Shown: positions 35,887 to 45,097 of the stretch, piece by piece
How the letters are laid out: the number at the start of each line of letters is the position of its first letter
Position numbering within the stretch: the stretch's first letter is position 1
NCBI RefSeq assembly: GCF_020524345.1
Contig: NZ_JAIVLH010000013.1
Span: forward strand, 62,001-126,000
Direction: 5' to 3'
DNA from: Metabacillus niabensis
GTDB lineage: Bacteria > Bacillota > Bacilli > Bacillales > Bacillaceae
Length of the DNA: 64,000 nt
The notes under the pieces: model-generated
What the model saw: only the letters and a program-made list of their open reading frames with translations
Database searches by the model: none
What the model was told of the DNA's origin: nothing
Made by a program: the position numbers and the translations under genes

Positions 35887-38800
35887 ATGGAAATGAAACA
35901 ATGCTACGAGACTTCGTCTGCACAGAGACGAGTGTATATTCAGCAACAATTCAATCCGCAAAGCACTGCTTATAACCTTCCTACTGTATTTAAAGTAGAC
36001 GGGAAATTGGATAATAACCGTCTGGAAGAAGCGATGGTGAAGCTGATCAGGCGACATGAATCGTTGAGAACCACTTTTGAAGCTGATCTTGAAAATAACG
36101 ATATTTCTCAAATTATTTTAGATAACGTGTCATTTAAGTTAGACGTGTTGAATGTAGAAGAAGATAATCTTCATGTATGTATAGACCAGTTAATTAAACC
36201 ATTCCAACTGGATCAAGCACCACTATTTTGTGTGAAAATCATTTACACATCAGATGATAACTGTTACCTGTTTTTTGATATCCACCACATTATTGCGGAC
36301 GGAATCTCCATTCAAACGATCATGAAAGAAATGATGCTGTTATATAAGGGCATGGAACTGCCACCTGTTGATGTGCAATATGTCGATTATGTCATGTGGC
36401 AAAACGATTTGTTTAACCAACAAGAAACTCGCAGTCAAGAGTGTTACTGGATGGGGCAATTCAAAGATGAACTCCCTGTTTTAGATCTGCAAACTGACTT
36501 TGTACGTCCTGTTAAGAACGAAGGGATTGGTAAGTATGTATATTTTCAAATTGAAAAACCGGTCATCAATCAATTGAAAGAGCTTGCCCGCAAGGAAGAC
36601 GCGACATTGTTCATGGTGCTTTTTAGCTTATATACAGCCCTTCTGCATCGATATACTTCACAAACTGACCTTGTCATTGGAACTCCAATTGCCGGCCGCA
36701 GGCATGCAGAGCTGGAACCAGTGATTGGGATGTTTGTCAATACGCTCGCCCTTCGTATTAAACCAAGGGGAACGATGTCATTTCGCCAATTGCTGTCAGA
36801 AGTGAAGCAAACAGCACTAGCAGCATATGAAAATCAAGATTATCCATTAGATCAAATGGTCGAAAAGCTTAAGATCAATCGTTCGTCTGACAGACATCCT
36901 TTATTTGATACCATGTTTGTTTTGCAGAATATGGACACAGCTCATGTTGATATGGATGGCTTACACTTTCAACCTTTTGAGCTAAAGTCGTGCAGTGCCA
37001 AATTCGATCTAACCTTAGAACTAACGGAAAAAGACGGATGGATATCTGGAAAACTGGAATATAATGCGGAATTGTTCGAAAAACAAACAGCAGAAAGAAT
37101 CACACAGCACTTTGCAAACATTGCCGAACAAGCTGCTGAAATTCCTGATCAACTTCTCTATCAGTTTGAAATCATGAGCTTAGAAGAGAAGAAGGAGATT
37201 CTTGAAGAATTCAATGATTCAACAACAGATTTTCCTCTTAAAACAATATCTCAATTATTTGAGGAACAGGCAACTCTTCATCCAGATCAACCTGCTGTTC
37301 TATACGATGGCCATAGTTATACATATCGTGAATTAAATGAAAGAGCTAACCAACTCGCTCGTACACTACATGCTAGAGGAATCTCGAATACAAAAGCTGT
37401 TGGAATAATGGCTGAGAGATCCATGGAATTAATCGTTGGTATGCTTGCCGTTAGTAAGACAGGAGCTGCGTATGTTCCAATTGAACCGGATTATCCTAGT
37501 CAAAGAATTTCAAACATGCTAGAAGACAGCGGGAGCGAATGGCTTCTGGTACAAGGGGCTATCAAGCAGGATATTTCTGATCATCTGGAGATCATTGATT
37601 TACAAAATCCAATGCTGTACACAGGAGGGAAGACAAATCTTACCTTATCTACAGATCCAGATAGCACTGCGATTATGATCTTCACTTCTGGAACATCTGG
37701 CAGACCAAAAGGAATTATGGTGACGAACAGGGGGATATCCCGCCTTGTCAAAGAAACTAATTATGTAGTATTAAATCACCAAACACGATTGCTTCAAACC
37801 TGTGCTTTAGGATTTGATGTTTTTACATTTGAAACCTGGGCTCCTTTACTAAACGGAGGAAGTTTGTATCTTACAAATAAGGAAAACTACCTTGATGCAG
37901 AAAGCTTAAAACCCTTTTTATTAAAACACCAAATCAATCTGATGGTCCCAACTACAGCGCTCTTTAATCACTTGCTAAATCAAGACCCGAATATTTTTAA
38001 TACGCTTGATACCATTATAGTCGGTGGTGAAGTGATGTCACCTCCACATGTTCGCTTGCTTAAACAGAATCATCCAAATGTGAAGTTAAAGAATGGCTAT
38101 GGACCAGCTGAAAATACAACATATACGAGCGTTTATGATGTAACAGGCTTCGAAACGGGAAGCATTCCAATCGGCAAACCTATCTCGAATACGAGCTGTT
38201 ATGTTTTAGATTCTTTTCTTCAACCTGTACCTGTTGGCGTGGCAGGAGAATTGTTTATTGGCGGTGATGGAGTAGCGAGCGGGTATGCGAATCGAAGTGA
38301 TTTATCAGAAGAAAAATTCATCACTGTTCCTTCTCTTCAAGGGAAAAGGGTTTACCGGACTGGAGATTTAGTGAAATGGCGCTCTGACGGTCATTTAATC
38401 TACCTTGGTCGACAAGACGATCAGGTGAAAATTAGAGGGTATCGAATCGAGCTAGAAGAAATTAATCAGCATGTATTGGGGCTCCCGGACGTTTTGGAAT
38501 CTGTTGTGATACCGATAAAGTCAGCGAATAAAGAAACAAAGCTATGTGCTTACTATACTGCAGAATTATTGATTAGCTCTTTGGAAATGCGAAGTATGCT
38601 TATGCAGCAACTACCTGATTTTATGGTTCCTGAACTTTACATGCAGCTAGAAAAAATGCCATTGTCAGCGAATAACAAAATTAACAAAAAGGCACTGCCA
38701 ACTCCTGAATTTGCACCAATTCCTACAGAAAGGCAACAAGTTGAGGATGAATTAGAACGAACCATTGTCCAAGTGTGGCAGGAGATACTAGTAATAGATG

Positions 38801-40347
38801 CGATCGGTGTTAAAGATAATTTCTTTGCAGTCGGTGGACAATCTTTAAAAGCTACTCTTGTTGTAGCAAAACTCCGAAAGGTATTAAATGTGGACATTGG
38901 CTTAAATGATCTGTTTTTACATCCAACAATCAAAGATTTAGCTAAGCTGCTTCGAAGTAGAGAAAAAGTAAGTGCCGGCATAGAAGTAAAATCGGTTGAG
39001 AAACGAGAGTATTACCCGGCAACATCTCAGCAAACACGAATGATGATTGTTGACAAAATGAAGCGGGTTTCTGATACAAGCCAAAACATTACAGATATCT
39101 ATTGGGTAGAAGGAAAACTGGATATTAATCGAGTGAGAAATATATTTCAACAATTGATCGAAAGGCATGACTCGCTAAGAATGTCTTACCACCTAACGAA
39201 GAATGGGCTGATGTTTAAGATAATTGAAAAGCTAGAATCAAAACTGACAATGTTCAAGGGAACAGAGGAGCAAATACCAGATCTTATCAATACTTTTGTT
39301 CAACCGTATGATCTTTCAGAAGCTCCTTTGTTCAGAATTGGACTTATTGAAGTAGCTGATGATAAGCATCTACTAATCTTTGATATACATCATAGTATTT
39401 CAGATGGTTTTTCTTTGGGATTATTAGTTAAAGAGTTTGTTACCTTGTTCCATGGAGGTCAACTACCTAGGTTAGAATTTCAGTATAAGGATTATGCAAT
39501 ATGGCAACAGTCCTTTTCTAAAACAGAAAAATGGGAACAACAAGAAAAATTCTGGTTAGAGGTCATGAAAGGTACCATCCCAACCACGAATTTGCCACTG
39601 GATTTTCAGCGTCCTTCTGAAAAAACGTATGAAGGTAAATTGGTGGATTTCCAAATTTCAGAAGAACTAACAGAACGATTAAAGCAATTGGCAGTAAATG
39701 AAAACACCACACTCTATACTGTATTACTTACTGCTTACTATACATTATTATACAAATATTCAGGTGCGGAAGATATGATTATTGGTGCTCCTGTTGCAGG
39801 GCGCAATCAAGCGGAATTTCAACAAATGTTCGGTTTGGTGACGAATACACTGCCGCTCCGTAATTACCCTTCCGCACACAAAACATGGCGGGAATTTTTG
39901 CAGGAAGTACGGGAAAATACAATTCAGGCATTTGAAAATCAAGATTATCAGCTAGAACAGTTATTAGAGAAAATGGAAATTAGCCCTTCAGTTAATCGTA
40001 ACCCATTATTTGATACACTCTTTGTTTTGCAAAATATGGACATTCCTCCAATTAACTTGGAAGGATTGCGCTTTGTTCCATATCTTCAACAGAGAAACAC
40101 AAGTATCATAGATTTGATTTTAGTCGCTAAAGAAGAATCAGGCAGGATCACTTTCACATTTGAATATTGTACACAGTTATTCAAAAGCGAAACGATTACA
40201 CAAATGGAAGGACATTTTATCAACCTTTTAGAAAGTATGGGACACGGTGATCTAGATAAAACATTGATTCAGCTCCAGCTCAATGCTGATAAAGCTGTAA
40301 ACAATGATGAATACAGGGGGAATTTAGCTGATACATTTTCGTTTTAA
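35887..40347 (+). CDS. NRPS C-A-T-C
   Basis: A 1486-aa NRPS. C with HHIIADG near 133; A (about 453-935) with FTSGTSGRPKG and GYGPAENTTY; T with VGGQSLKA near 982; and a second complete C domain with HHSISDG near 1168 reaching the C-terminus. The code of the A domain was read as DVFVIGGTY(K), a hydrophobic pocket that suggests a small aliphatic or beta-amino acid, with low certainty. Ending on a C domain means that the last condensation of this protein joins its own chain to an amino acid on a carrier of another protein, most likely the next gene (A-T). The GAGAATGACAAG stretch before the ATG provides a weak ribosome site. Confidence 0.92.
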   Translation: MEMKQCYETSSAQRRVYIQQQFNPQSTAYNLPTVFKVDGKLDNNRLEEAMVKLIRRHESLRTTFEADLENNDISQIILDNVSFKLDVLNVEEDNLHVCIDQLIKPFQLDQAPLFCVKIIYTSDDNCYLFFDIHHIIADGISIQTIMKEMMLLYKGMELPPVDVQYVDYVMWQNDLFNQQETRSQECYWMGQFKDELPVLDLQTDFVRPVKNEGIGKYVYFQIEKPVINQLKELARKEDATLFMVLFSLYTALLHRYTSQTDLVIGTPIAGRRHAELEPVIGMFVNTLALRIKPRGTMSFRQLLSEVKQTALAAYENQDYPLDQMVEKLKINRSSDRHPLFDTMFVLQNMDTAHVDMDGLHFQPFELKSCSAKFDLTLELTEKDGWISGKLEYNAELFEKQTAERITQHFANIAEQAAEIPDQLLYQFEIMSLEEKKEILEEFNDSTTDFPLKTISQLFEEQATLHPDQPAVLYDGHSYTYRELNERANQLARTLHARGISNTKAVGIMAERSMELIVGMLAVSKTGAAYVPIEPDYPSQRISNMLEDSGSEWLLVQGAIKQDISDHLEIIDLQNPMLYTGGKTNLTLSTDPDSTAIMIFTSGTSGRPKGIMVTNRGISRLVKETNYVVLNHQTRLLQTCALGFDVFTFETWAPLLNGGSLYLTNKENYLDAESLKPFLLKHQINLMVPTTALFNHLLNQDPNIFNTLDTIIVGGEVMSPPHVRLLKQNHPNVKLKNGYGPAENTTYTSVYDVTGFETGSIPIGKPISNTSCYVLDSFLQPVPVGVAGELFIGGDGVASGYANRSDLSEEKFITVPSLQGKRVYRTGDLVKWRSDGHLIYLGRQDDQVKIRGYRIELEEINQHVLGLPDVLESVVIPIKSANKETKLCAYYTAELLISSLEMRSMLMQQLPDFMVPELYMQLEKMPLSANNKINKKALPTPEFAPIPTERQQVEDELERTIVQVWQEILVIDAIGVKDNFFAVGGQSLKATLVVAKLRKVLNVDIGLNDLFLHPTIKDLAKLLRSREKVSAGIEVKSVEKREYYPATSQQTRMMIVDKMKRVSDTSQNITDIYWVEGKLDINRVRNIFQQLIERHDSLRMSYHLTKNGLMFKIIEKLESKLTMFKGTEEQIPDLINTFVQPYDLSEAPLFRIGLIEVADDKHLLIFDIHHSISDGFSLGLLVKEFVTLFHGGQLPRLEFQYKDYAIWQQSFSKTEKWEQQEKFWLEVMKGTIPTTNLPLDFQRPSEKTYEGKLVDFQISEELTERLKQLAVNENTTLYTVLLTAYYTLLYKYSGAEDMIIGAPVAGRNQAEFQQMFGLVTNTLPLRNYPSAHKTWREFLQEVRENTIQAFENQDYQLEQLLEKMEISPSVNRNPLFDTLFVLQNMDIPPINLEGLRFVPYLQQRNTSIIDLILVAKEESGRITFTFEYCTQLFKSETITQMEGHFINLLESMGHGDLDKTLIQLQLNADKAVNNDEYRGNLADTFSF

Positions 40348-40376
40348 TTCAAATGGCGAAAAGGGGGAAGGAAACG

Positions 40377-42899
40377 ATGTTTGTTTTAACAGAAGAAACG
40401 GTCAAAATGAGGGAGTTTTGGGTGGAGCAGCTCTCAGGTGAAAAGCCGTCAAACATGCTTTTACCCGATGAACTCAGGACATCCAACACAATGCAACCTG
40501 CAATCGGTATGGTACAAACGAATATAGTTGATGATACATTTAGAAGCCTTACACAATACTGCAAAGAATCAGACTTTCTCTGGTATTGCTTTTTGTTCGC
40601 CGGTCTCAACGTGTGCTTGTATAAATACTCAGGCTATCAGGATTTTGTAATAGGTTCACCTCATCAAGATGAAAAGAGAAAGAGTGAAAGCATCCTGCCA
40701 ATCCGTAGCAAAATAGAATCGGAATTGAGTTTCAAAGAATGGGTGCTCCAAGTGAGAGAAAGGCTGGCTGTTGCCTATGAATATCAACAGTTTCCATTAG
40801 ATTTGCTGATAAGTGAGCTTGGATTATCTGTAGATGATGAAACAAATTCTTTGATCAATTTCGTCGCTTCTTTTGAAGGGTTACACGCACCATTTTCAAG
40901 TGAAATAAATGAACAGACACTCCAGATTTTATTCTGTCGAAGTGAGGGGAAGTTGGGGATCAAACTGCAGTATCCATCTGAGTATTATGCGGAAGATTCC
41001 ATCAGACTATTCCTACACTCTTTTAATCATGTTCTTCAAGTAGCTGTACGTCAAATCGACAAACCTATCAAGGAATTGTCGATTTGCCTGCCAGAAGAAG
41101 AACATATGATCTTGAACGAATTCAACATACAACTTTCGAAGGCTGAAGAAAAAAAGACAATAGTTGGATTTTTTGAACAGCAAATCGCCAATCATGTGGA
41201 CAAGGTCGCTTTAATTGATAAGGACAGACAGATGACCTACAGGGAGCTGCATCATCAATCCAACAGGTTAGCAGCTGTACTAAAAAATAATTGGAACATC
41301 AAGCCTAATGAATTTGTAGCAGTTTACATGAATCGCGGGATCGATTATATCGTATCGATTTTGGCTGTCTTAAAAGCGGGAGGAGCCTATGTCCCACTTG
41401 ATATCGATTATCCAAATGAGCGAATTCAATACATTTTAAATGATAGTAAAGCAAAATTATTACTTACTAATCATGAAACGGAAAACCTGACAACTGATTC
41501 AATACCTATCCTACAAGTCAATGAATTACTGGAAGAAGAGGATCAACAACTAGACATCTCGTACTCTACTAAATCAGAGGATTTGGCTTATCTGTTATAT
41601 ACTTCGGGAACAACAGGATTTCCAAAAGGGACATTGATTGAACAGCGCAATGTCATTCATTTAGTTGGTGATCCGGACTATTTAATATTCAATTCTCAAA
41701 CTTGTATGTTACAGGCATCATCTGTTGTGTTTGACTTATCAACTCTCGAAATATGGGGGACCTTACTGAATGGCGGCACCCTGGTGATCGTAGACAAACA
41801 AACCTTAATAGAACCTATGAAATTAGAATCTGCCATTCAGAAATATAAGGTCAACTCAGCTATTTTGACAACTGCCCTTTTTCACCATGTAGCAAGCCAT
41901 CGACCTGAGTTATTCAAAGAACTTACCCAACTATTAACAGGCGGAGAGACGCTATCAGCTGTATTAGCAGACAAAGCTCTCCAAATGAATCCTAAGCTAA
42001 AACTGGTTAATGCATACGGTCCAACTGAATGTACAGTGTTAACGACAGCACATGATGTGAAAATTGGTGAAAAAGGCAATATCTCAATCGGTAAACCAGT
42101 CAAGGGTACAAATGTCAAGATAATCGGGGTAGACGGACAGATTCAGCCAATAGGGGTACTTGGCGAATTGTGCATAACTGGAAATGGTGTAGGGCGAGGC
42201 TACTTAAATAAACCAGAAACAACATGTGAAAATTTTATACCAGATAAAGATCAGGAAAATCGTTTGATTTACAGAACAGGTGACCTTGCAAGATGGCGGG
42301 ATGATGGCAGCATTGAATTTCTAGGACGTAAAGATCGACAAGTGAAGTTACGTGGATATCGCATTGAACTTGGTGAAATTGAAAACTGCCTACTTAATCA
42401 TAAGGATATTCTTGAAACAGTTGTTCTTCCAATTGAAGTAAACAAGGAACAAATACTGTGTGCGTATATCGTCCAAACAGAAGAAGCAGATGCGGATGTC
42501 TACGATCTTCAAATGTATTTGAAGGAAACCTTACCGGAATATATGGTTCCTGTTGCATTTGTTCCGATTCAACGAATTCCATTAACAGTAAGTGGTAAAT
42601 TGGATGTTACTAAGCTTCCAGTTCCAACTGACCTTCATTTTGGGATCCAACAAGAAAAAGATGATAGATTTCCCCAAAGTGAGGAAGAAAGGAAGATTGC
42701 TGCAATATGGACGGATATATTAGGGATTCAACAAATCTCACTTGATCACAACTTCTTTGAATTAGGTGGGCACTCACTAAAGTTAATTCTGCTTGCTGAA
42801 CAGCTGCAACAAGCCGGATATCCAGTCAATACAATGGATTTGTACAAATACCCAACTATTGCGAGTTTCCTAGAAAACAAATGGAAGCAGAGAAATTAA
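40377..42899 (+). CDS. NRPS termination module: partial C-A-T
   Basis: About 840 aa. The first ~225 residues align with only the C-terminal lobe of a condensation domain (REFWVEQLSGE, later VIGSP and FPLDLLISELG) and lack the HHxxxDG half. The A domain (about 262-745) has YTSGTTGFPKG and AYGPTECTVL; code read as DLLILGAVL(K), suggesting a small or hydrophobic residue. The T domain ends the protein with LGGHSLKL near 797. There is no thioesterase, reductase or further C domain. I choose ATG 40377 because GGGGGAAGG lies five bases upstream; the in-frame ATG at 40353 lacks a site. It completes the A-T needed by the free C domain of the preceding protein. Confidence 0.88.
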   Translation: MFVLTEETVKMREFWVEQLSGEKPSNMLLPDELRTSNTMQPAIGMVQTNIVDDTFRSLTQYCKESDFLWYCFLFAGLNVCLYKYSGYQDFVIGSPHQDEKRKSESILPIRSKIESELSFKEWVLQVRERLAVAYEYQQFPLDLLISELGLSVDDETNSLINFVASFEGLHAPFSSEINEQTLQILFCRSEGKLGIKLQYPSEYYAEDSIRLFLHSFNHVLQVAVRQIDKPIKELSICLPEEEHMILNEFNIQLSKAEEKKTIVGFFEQQIANHVDKVALIDKDRQMTYRELHHQSNRLAAVLKNNWNIKPNEFVAVYMNRGIDYIVSILAVLKAGGAYVPLDIDYPNERIQYILNDSKAKLLLTNHETENLTTDSIPILQVNELLEEEDQQLDISYSTKSEDLAYLLYTSGTTGFPKGTLIEQRNVIHLVGDPDYLIFNSQTCMLQASSVVFDLSTLEIWGTLLNGGTLVIVDKQTLIEPMKLESAIQKYKVNSAILTTALFHHVASHRPELFKELTQLLTGGETLSAVLADKALQMNPKLKLVNAYGPTECTVLTTAHDVKIGEKGNISIGKPVKGTNVKIIGVDGQIQPIGVLGELCITGNGVGRGYLNKPETTCENFIPDKDQENRLIYRTGDLARWRDDGSIEFLGRKDRQVKLRGYRIELGEIENCLLNHKDILETVVLPIEVNKEQILCAYIVQTEEADADVYDLQMYLKETLPEYMVPVAFVPIQRIPLTVSGKLDVTKLPVPTDLHFGIQQEKDDRFPQSEEERKIAAIWTDILGIQQISLDHNFFELGGHSLKLILLAEQLQQAGYPVNTMDLYKYPTIASFLENKWKQRN

Positions 42900-42976
42900 T
42901 ACAGGATTTTTTTAAAAAAATTACCTTTGGACTCTGGATCACGGAGAAAGAGATAGCACTGGATTTAGAATACTAG

Positions 42977-43045
42977 CTTTCTAAAGAAGGTCTTTATCTT
43001 TTTTCCGAATTTTAATCTTCTTTAGAGAGCGGGGATAAATCTCTC
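42977..43045 (+). promoter_or_regulatory. Hairpins around the ribosome site of the hydroxylase gene
   Basis: CTTTCTAAAGAAG (42977-42989) is nearly the reverse complement of CTTCTTTAGAGAG (43017-43029, 12 of 13). The end of the second arm, GAGAG (43025-43029), can instead pair with CTCTC (43041-43045) directly before the ATG, placing the GGGGAT ribosome site in the loop. The two structures exclude each other. This is a visible structure; a regulatory role is a guess. Confidence 0.3.
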
Positions 43046-43564
43046 ATGATCTTACTAGTAAAACTGGTTATTTATTTTTTAATCTGGAGTTTATATTCAT
43101 ATGTAATACACAGAATTGCGCATATCCCTAGTAAGAAAAATCCATTGTTAAAAATCCATCTTGTTCATCACAGGGTAAAGTATGATGATTCGTTTCTCCC
43201 TGAATGGCCAAACTTTTTCTTCTGGTTCGGATCATGGAGAGCTTCACTGGATGTTTGGATCACGTTGACTCTACCAGTTGTCATCATAGCAATAATAGAC
43301 CCTGTACCCGGTGTGATTTTACTCGTCTTTCATTATTTTTACGAGGTATTTTTGGCTGGAAATGTTGTCGATCATAACCCGAATATTAAGGGAAGGATTA
43401 CGCGTTACTTTGCAATTGGGCAGTACCATGTCAAACATCATGAGGTTTATCGTGCTAATTACGGTTTTTTTATTACCTTATGGGACCGTCTATTCGGTAC
43501 AGCCCATCAAAAGCCAAGTCATTCACAAAAAATGAAAGGTAAAGACATGACTCAAATGAAATGA
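43046..43564 (+). CDS. Fatty acid hydroxylase superfamily membrane protein (sterol desaturase family)
   Basis: A 172-aa integral membrane di-iron enzyme with the three histidine clusters of the family: HRIAH (HxxxH) near the N-terminus, HLVHH (HxxHH) about 20 residues later, and YHVKHHEVYRANYGF near residue 130. Hydrophobic helices flank the boxes. Such proteins hydroxylate fatty acyl, carotenoid or sterol chains. In this cluster it may hydroxylate the acyl chain of the lipid starter or a residue of the peptide. It follows the last NRPS by about 150 bp and the next gene by 16 bp, so it probably shares the operon. Confidence 0.85.
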   Translation: MILLVKLVIYFLIWSLYSYVIHRIAHIPSKKNPLLKIHLVHHRVKYDDSFLPEWPNFFFWFGSWRASLDVWITLTLPVVIIAIIDPVPGVILLVFHYFYEVFLAGNVVDHNPNIKGRITRYFAIGQYHVKHHEVYRANYGFFITLWDRLFGTAHQKPSHSQKMKGKDMTQMK

Positions 43565-43580
43565 ATGGAGGGAGAATGGG

Positions 43581-45041
43581 TTGAAAGTAAATAATTTGTT
43601 TCATGAAGAGACACTATCAGGAAGAATTTCTGCTTCTCCGAGCAAGCTATTGCATGAAGAGATATTAAAACCCCAATTTGACTATGAATTGAAGCATTTA
43701 TTACCCTATTATATTCTGATCGAAGAAGTCATGACGATTGAATATGAACGGTTGGGCCTGATAAGTAAAGAATCGATGGTTGAAATCGTCAATCTGCTAA
43801 ATCAAATAACAAAAGAAAACATCACGGCAGATCCAAAAAGTAATATGTCTGACATCTGCTTTGCTATCGAACAGTATGTTGAATCCCGTTTGAAACATCC
43901 TGTCCCTAATTGGCATGTTGACCGCAGTCGGAATGATGTACAAGCTACTGCACAGATCATGTTTGCTCGGGAAAATTTAGTGACAATCATGGAAGAACTA
44001 ACAGAACTTATTGAAGAAGTACTGACATTATCAAACGCCAATTTGTCTGTTCCTATGCCAGGCTATACTCACTATCAATCAGCTCAAATCATTACAGTTG
44101 GTTTTTACTTTACAGCAGTTAGTGAAGTCCTGCAAAAGTCCTTGAATAGAATGATTAAAATCTATGATGAGATTAATAAATGTCCATTAGGTTCAGGAGC
44201 AATGTCAGGCATGGAACTTGAATGGAATCGAGCTGAAATGGCGATTAAACTAGGCTTTCAAGATTCTTCACATGCATTAGTAAGTGTAGCTTCAAAGGAT
44301 TGGATGCTGCAAATTGCTGCAGAATGTTCGAATTTAGCAACTGCAATAAGTCGATTTATCACAGATCTCATTACTTGGGGCAGCAGTGAATACAAATTCT
44401 TTGTTTTGCCTGATGAAATGTCAGGAATATCATCGGCCATGCCGCAAAAAAAGAATTATCCGATTCTGGAACGAATCCGCGGGCGTAGTGTACATATCAA
44501 TTCCTATTATTTTGACATGCTAAATGCACAGCGTAATACACCTTTTACAAATCTTGTAGAGACAGCTAAAGAAGGCGGAAGTAATTTTTACCCGATGATT
44601 ACATGTATAAAAAGTGTGTTGACGCTTTATGAGGCTGTAATCAAAGAGATGAAGTTCAATAAGGAACATATGTATGAAATGTGTGCAAATGATTTTTTCG
44701 GAGGTTTTTCTCTAGCTAATTTGCTAACATTGCAATGTTCAATTCCATATCGTCAATCCCAAATTATATCAGGGAAATATATAGTAGCCATGAATGAACA
44801 AAATCGTAAACCAATAGAAGTAGATCTTTCATGTTTAAATGAATTATGCGTAGAGTATGGATATAAAACGTCGTCACTCACTGAAGATCAGTTGATAGAA
44901 ATCTTTAGCGTCACGGAAAGTCTTTCAAGAAAAAAGACTCAAGGCTCAACGAATCCACTCGAAACCAAGCAATTGATTGACCAACAAAAAGCTATTTTAA
45001 GAGAACAGAAAAAGCAAATCACAGACCTTATAAGGAAATAA
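43581..45041 (+). CDS. Argininosuccinate lyase family protein (cluster-specific)
   Basis: A 486-aa member of the fumarase/aspartase superfamily closest to argininosuccinate lyase. Visible motifs are HVDRSRNDVQAT (compare GRSRNDQ of ArgH), PMPGYTHYQSAQ, PLGSGAMSG and the catalytic Ser loop GISSAMPQKKN. ArgH enzymes remove fumarate from an N-succinyl adduct. The presence inside an NRPS cluster, without ArgG or other arginine genes, suggests a related elimination on a different adduct. The TTG start at 43581 follows GGAGGGAG. Directly downstream lies a cysteine synthase homologue, a likely partner. Confidence 0.87.
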   Translation: MKVNNLFHEETLSGRISASPSKLLHEEILKPQFDYELKHLLPYYILIEEVMTIEYERLGLISKESMVEIVNLLNQITKENITADPKSNMSDICFAIEQYVESRLKHPVPNWHVDRSRNDVQATAQIMFARENLVTIMEELTELIEEVLTLSNANLSVPMPGYTHYQSAQIITVGFYFTAVSEVLQKSLNRMIKIYDEINKCPLGSGAMSGMELEWNRAEMAIKLGFQDSSHALVSVASKDWMLQIAAECSNLATAISRFITDLITWGSSEYKFFVLPDEMSGISSAMPQKKNYPILERIRGRSVHINSYYFDMLNAQRNTPFTNLVETAKEGGSNFYPMITCIKSVLTLYEAVIKEMKFNKEHMYEMCANDFFGGFSLANLLTLQCSIPYRQSQIISGKYIVAMNEQNRKPIEVDLSCLNELCVEYGYKTSSLTEDQLIEIFSVTESLSRKKTQGSTNPLETKQLIDQQKAILREQKKQITDLIRK

Positions 45042-45097
45042 AAAACAAGAGTGGAATTTCGATTGCCTAGCTTCTGGGTAGAAAAAGTAAGAAAAAT

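Noticed and set aside
38637-38981. 114-codon minus-strand frame over the T domain of an NRPS
   Set aside because: Antisense of a conserved carrier domain; no independent evidence.
43581-45041. Housekeeping argininosuccinate lyase (argH)
   Set aside because: No argG or other arginine gene is nearby, the RSRND region is altered, and the gene lies inside the NRPS operon.
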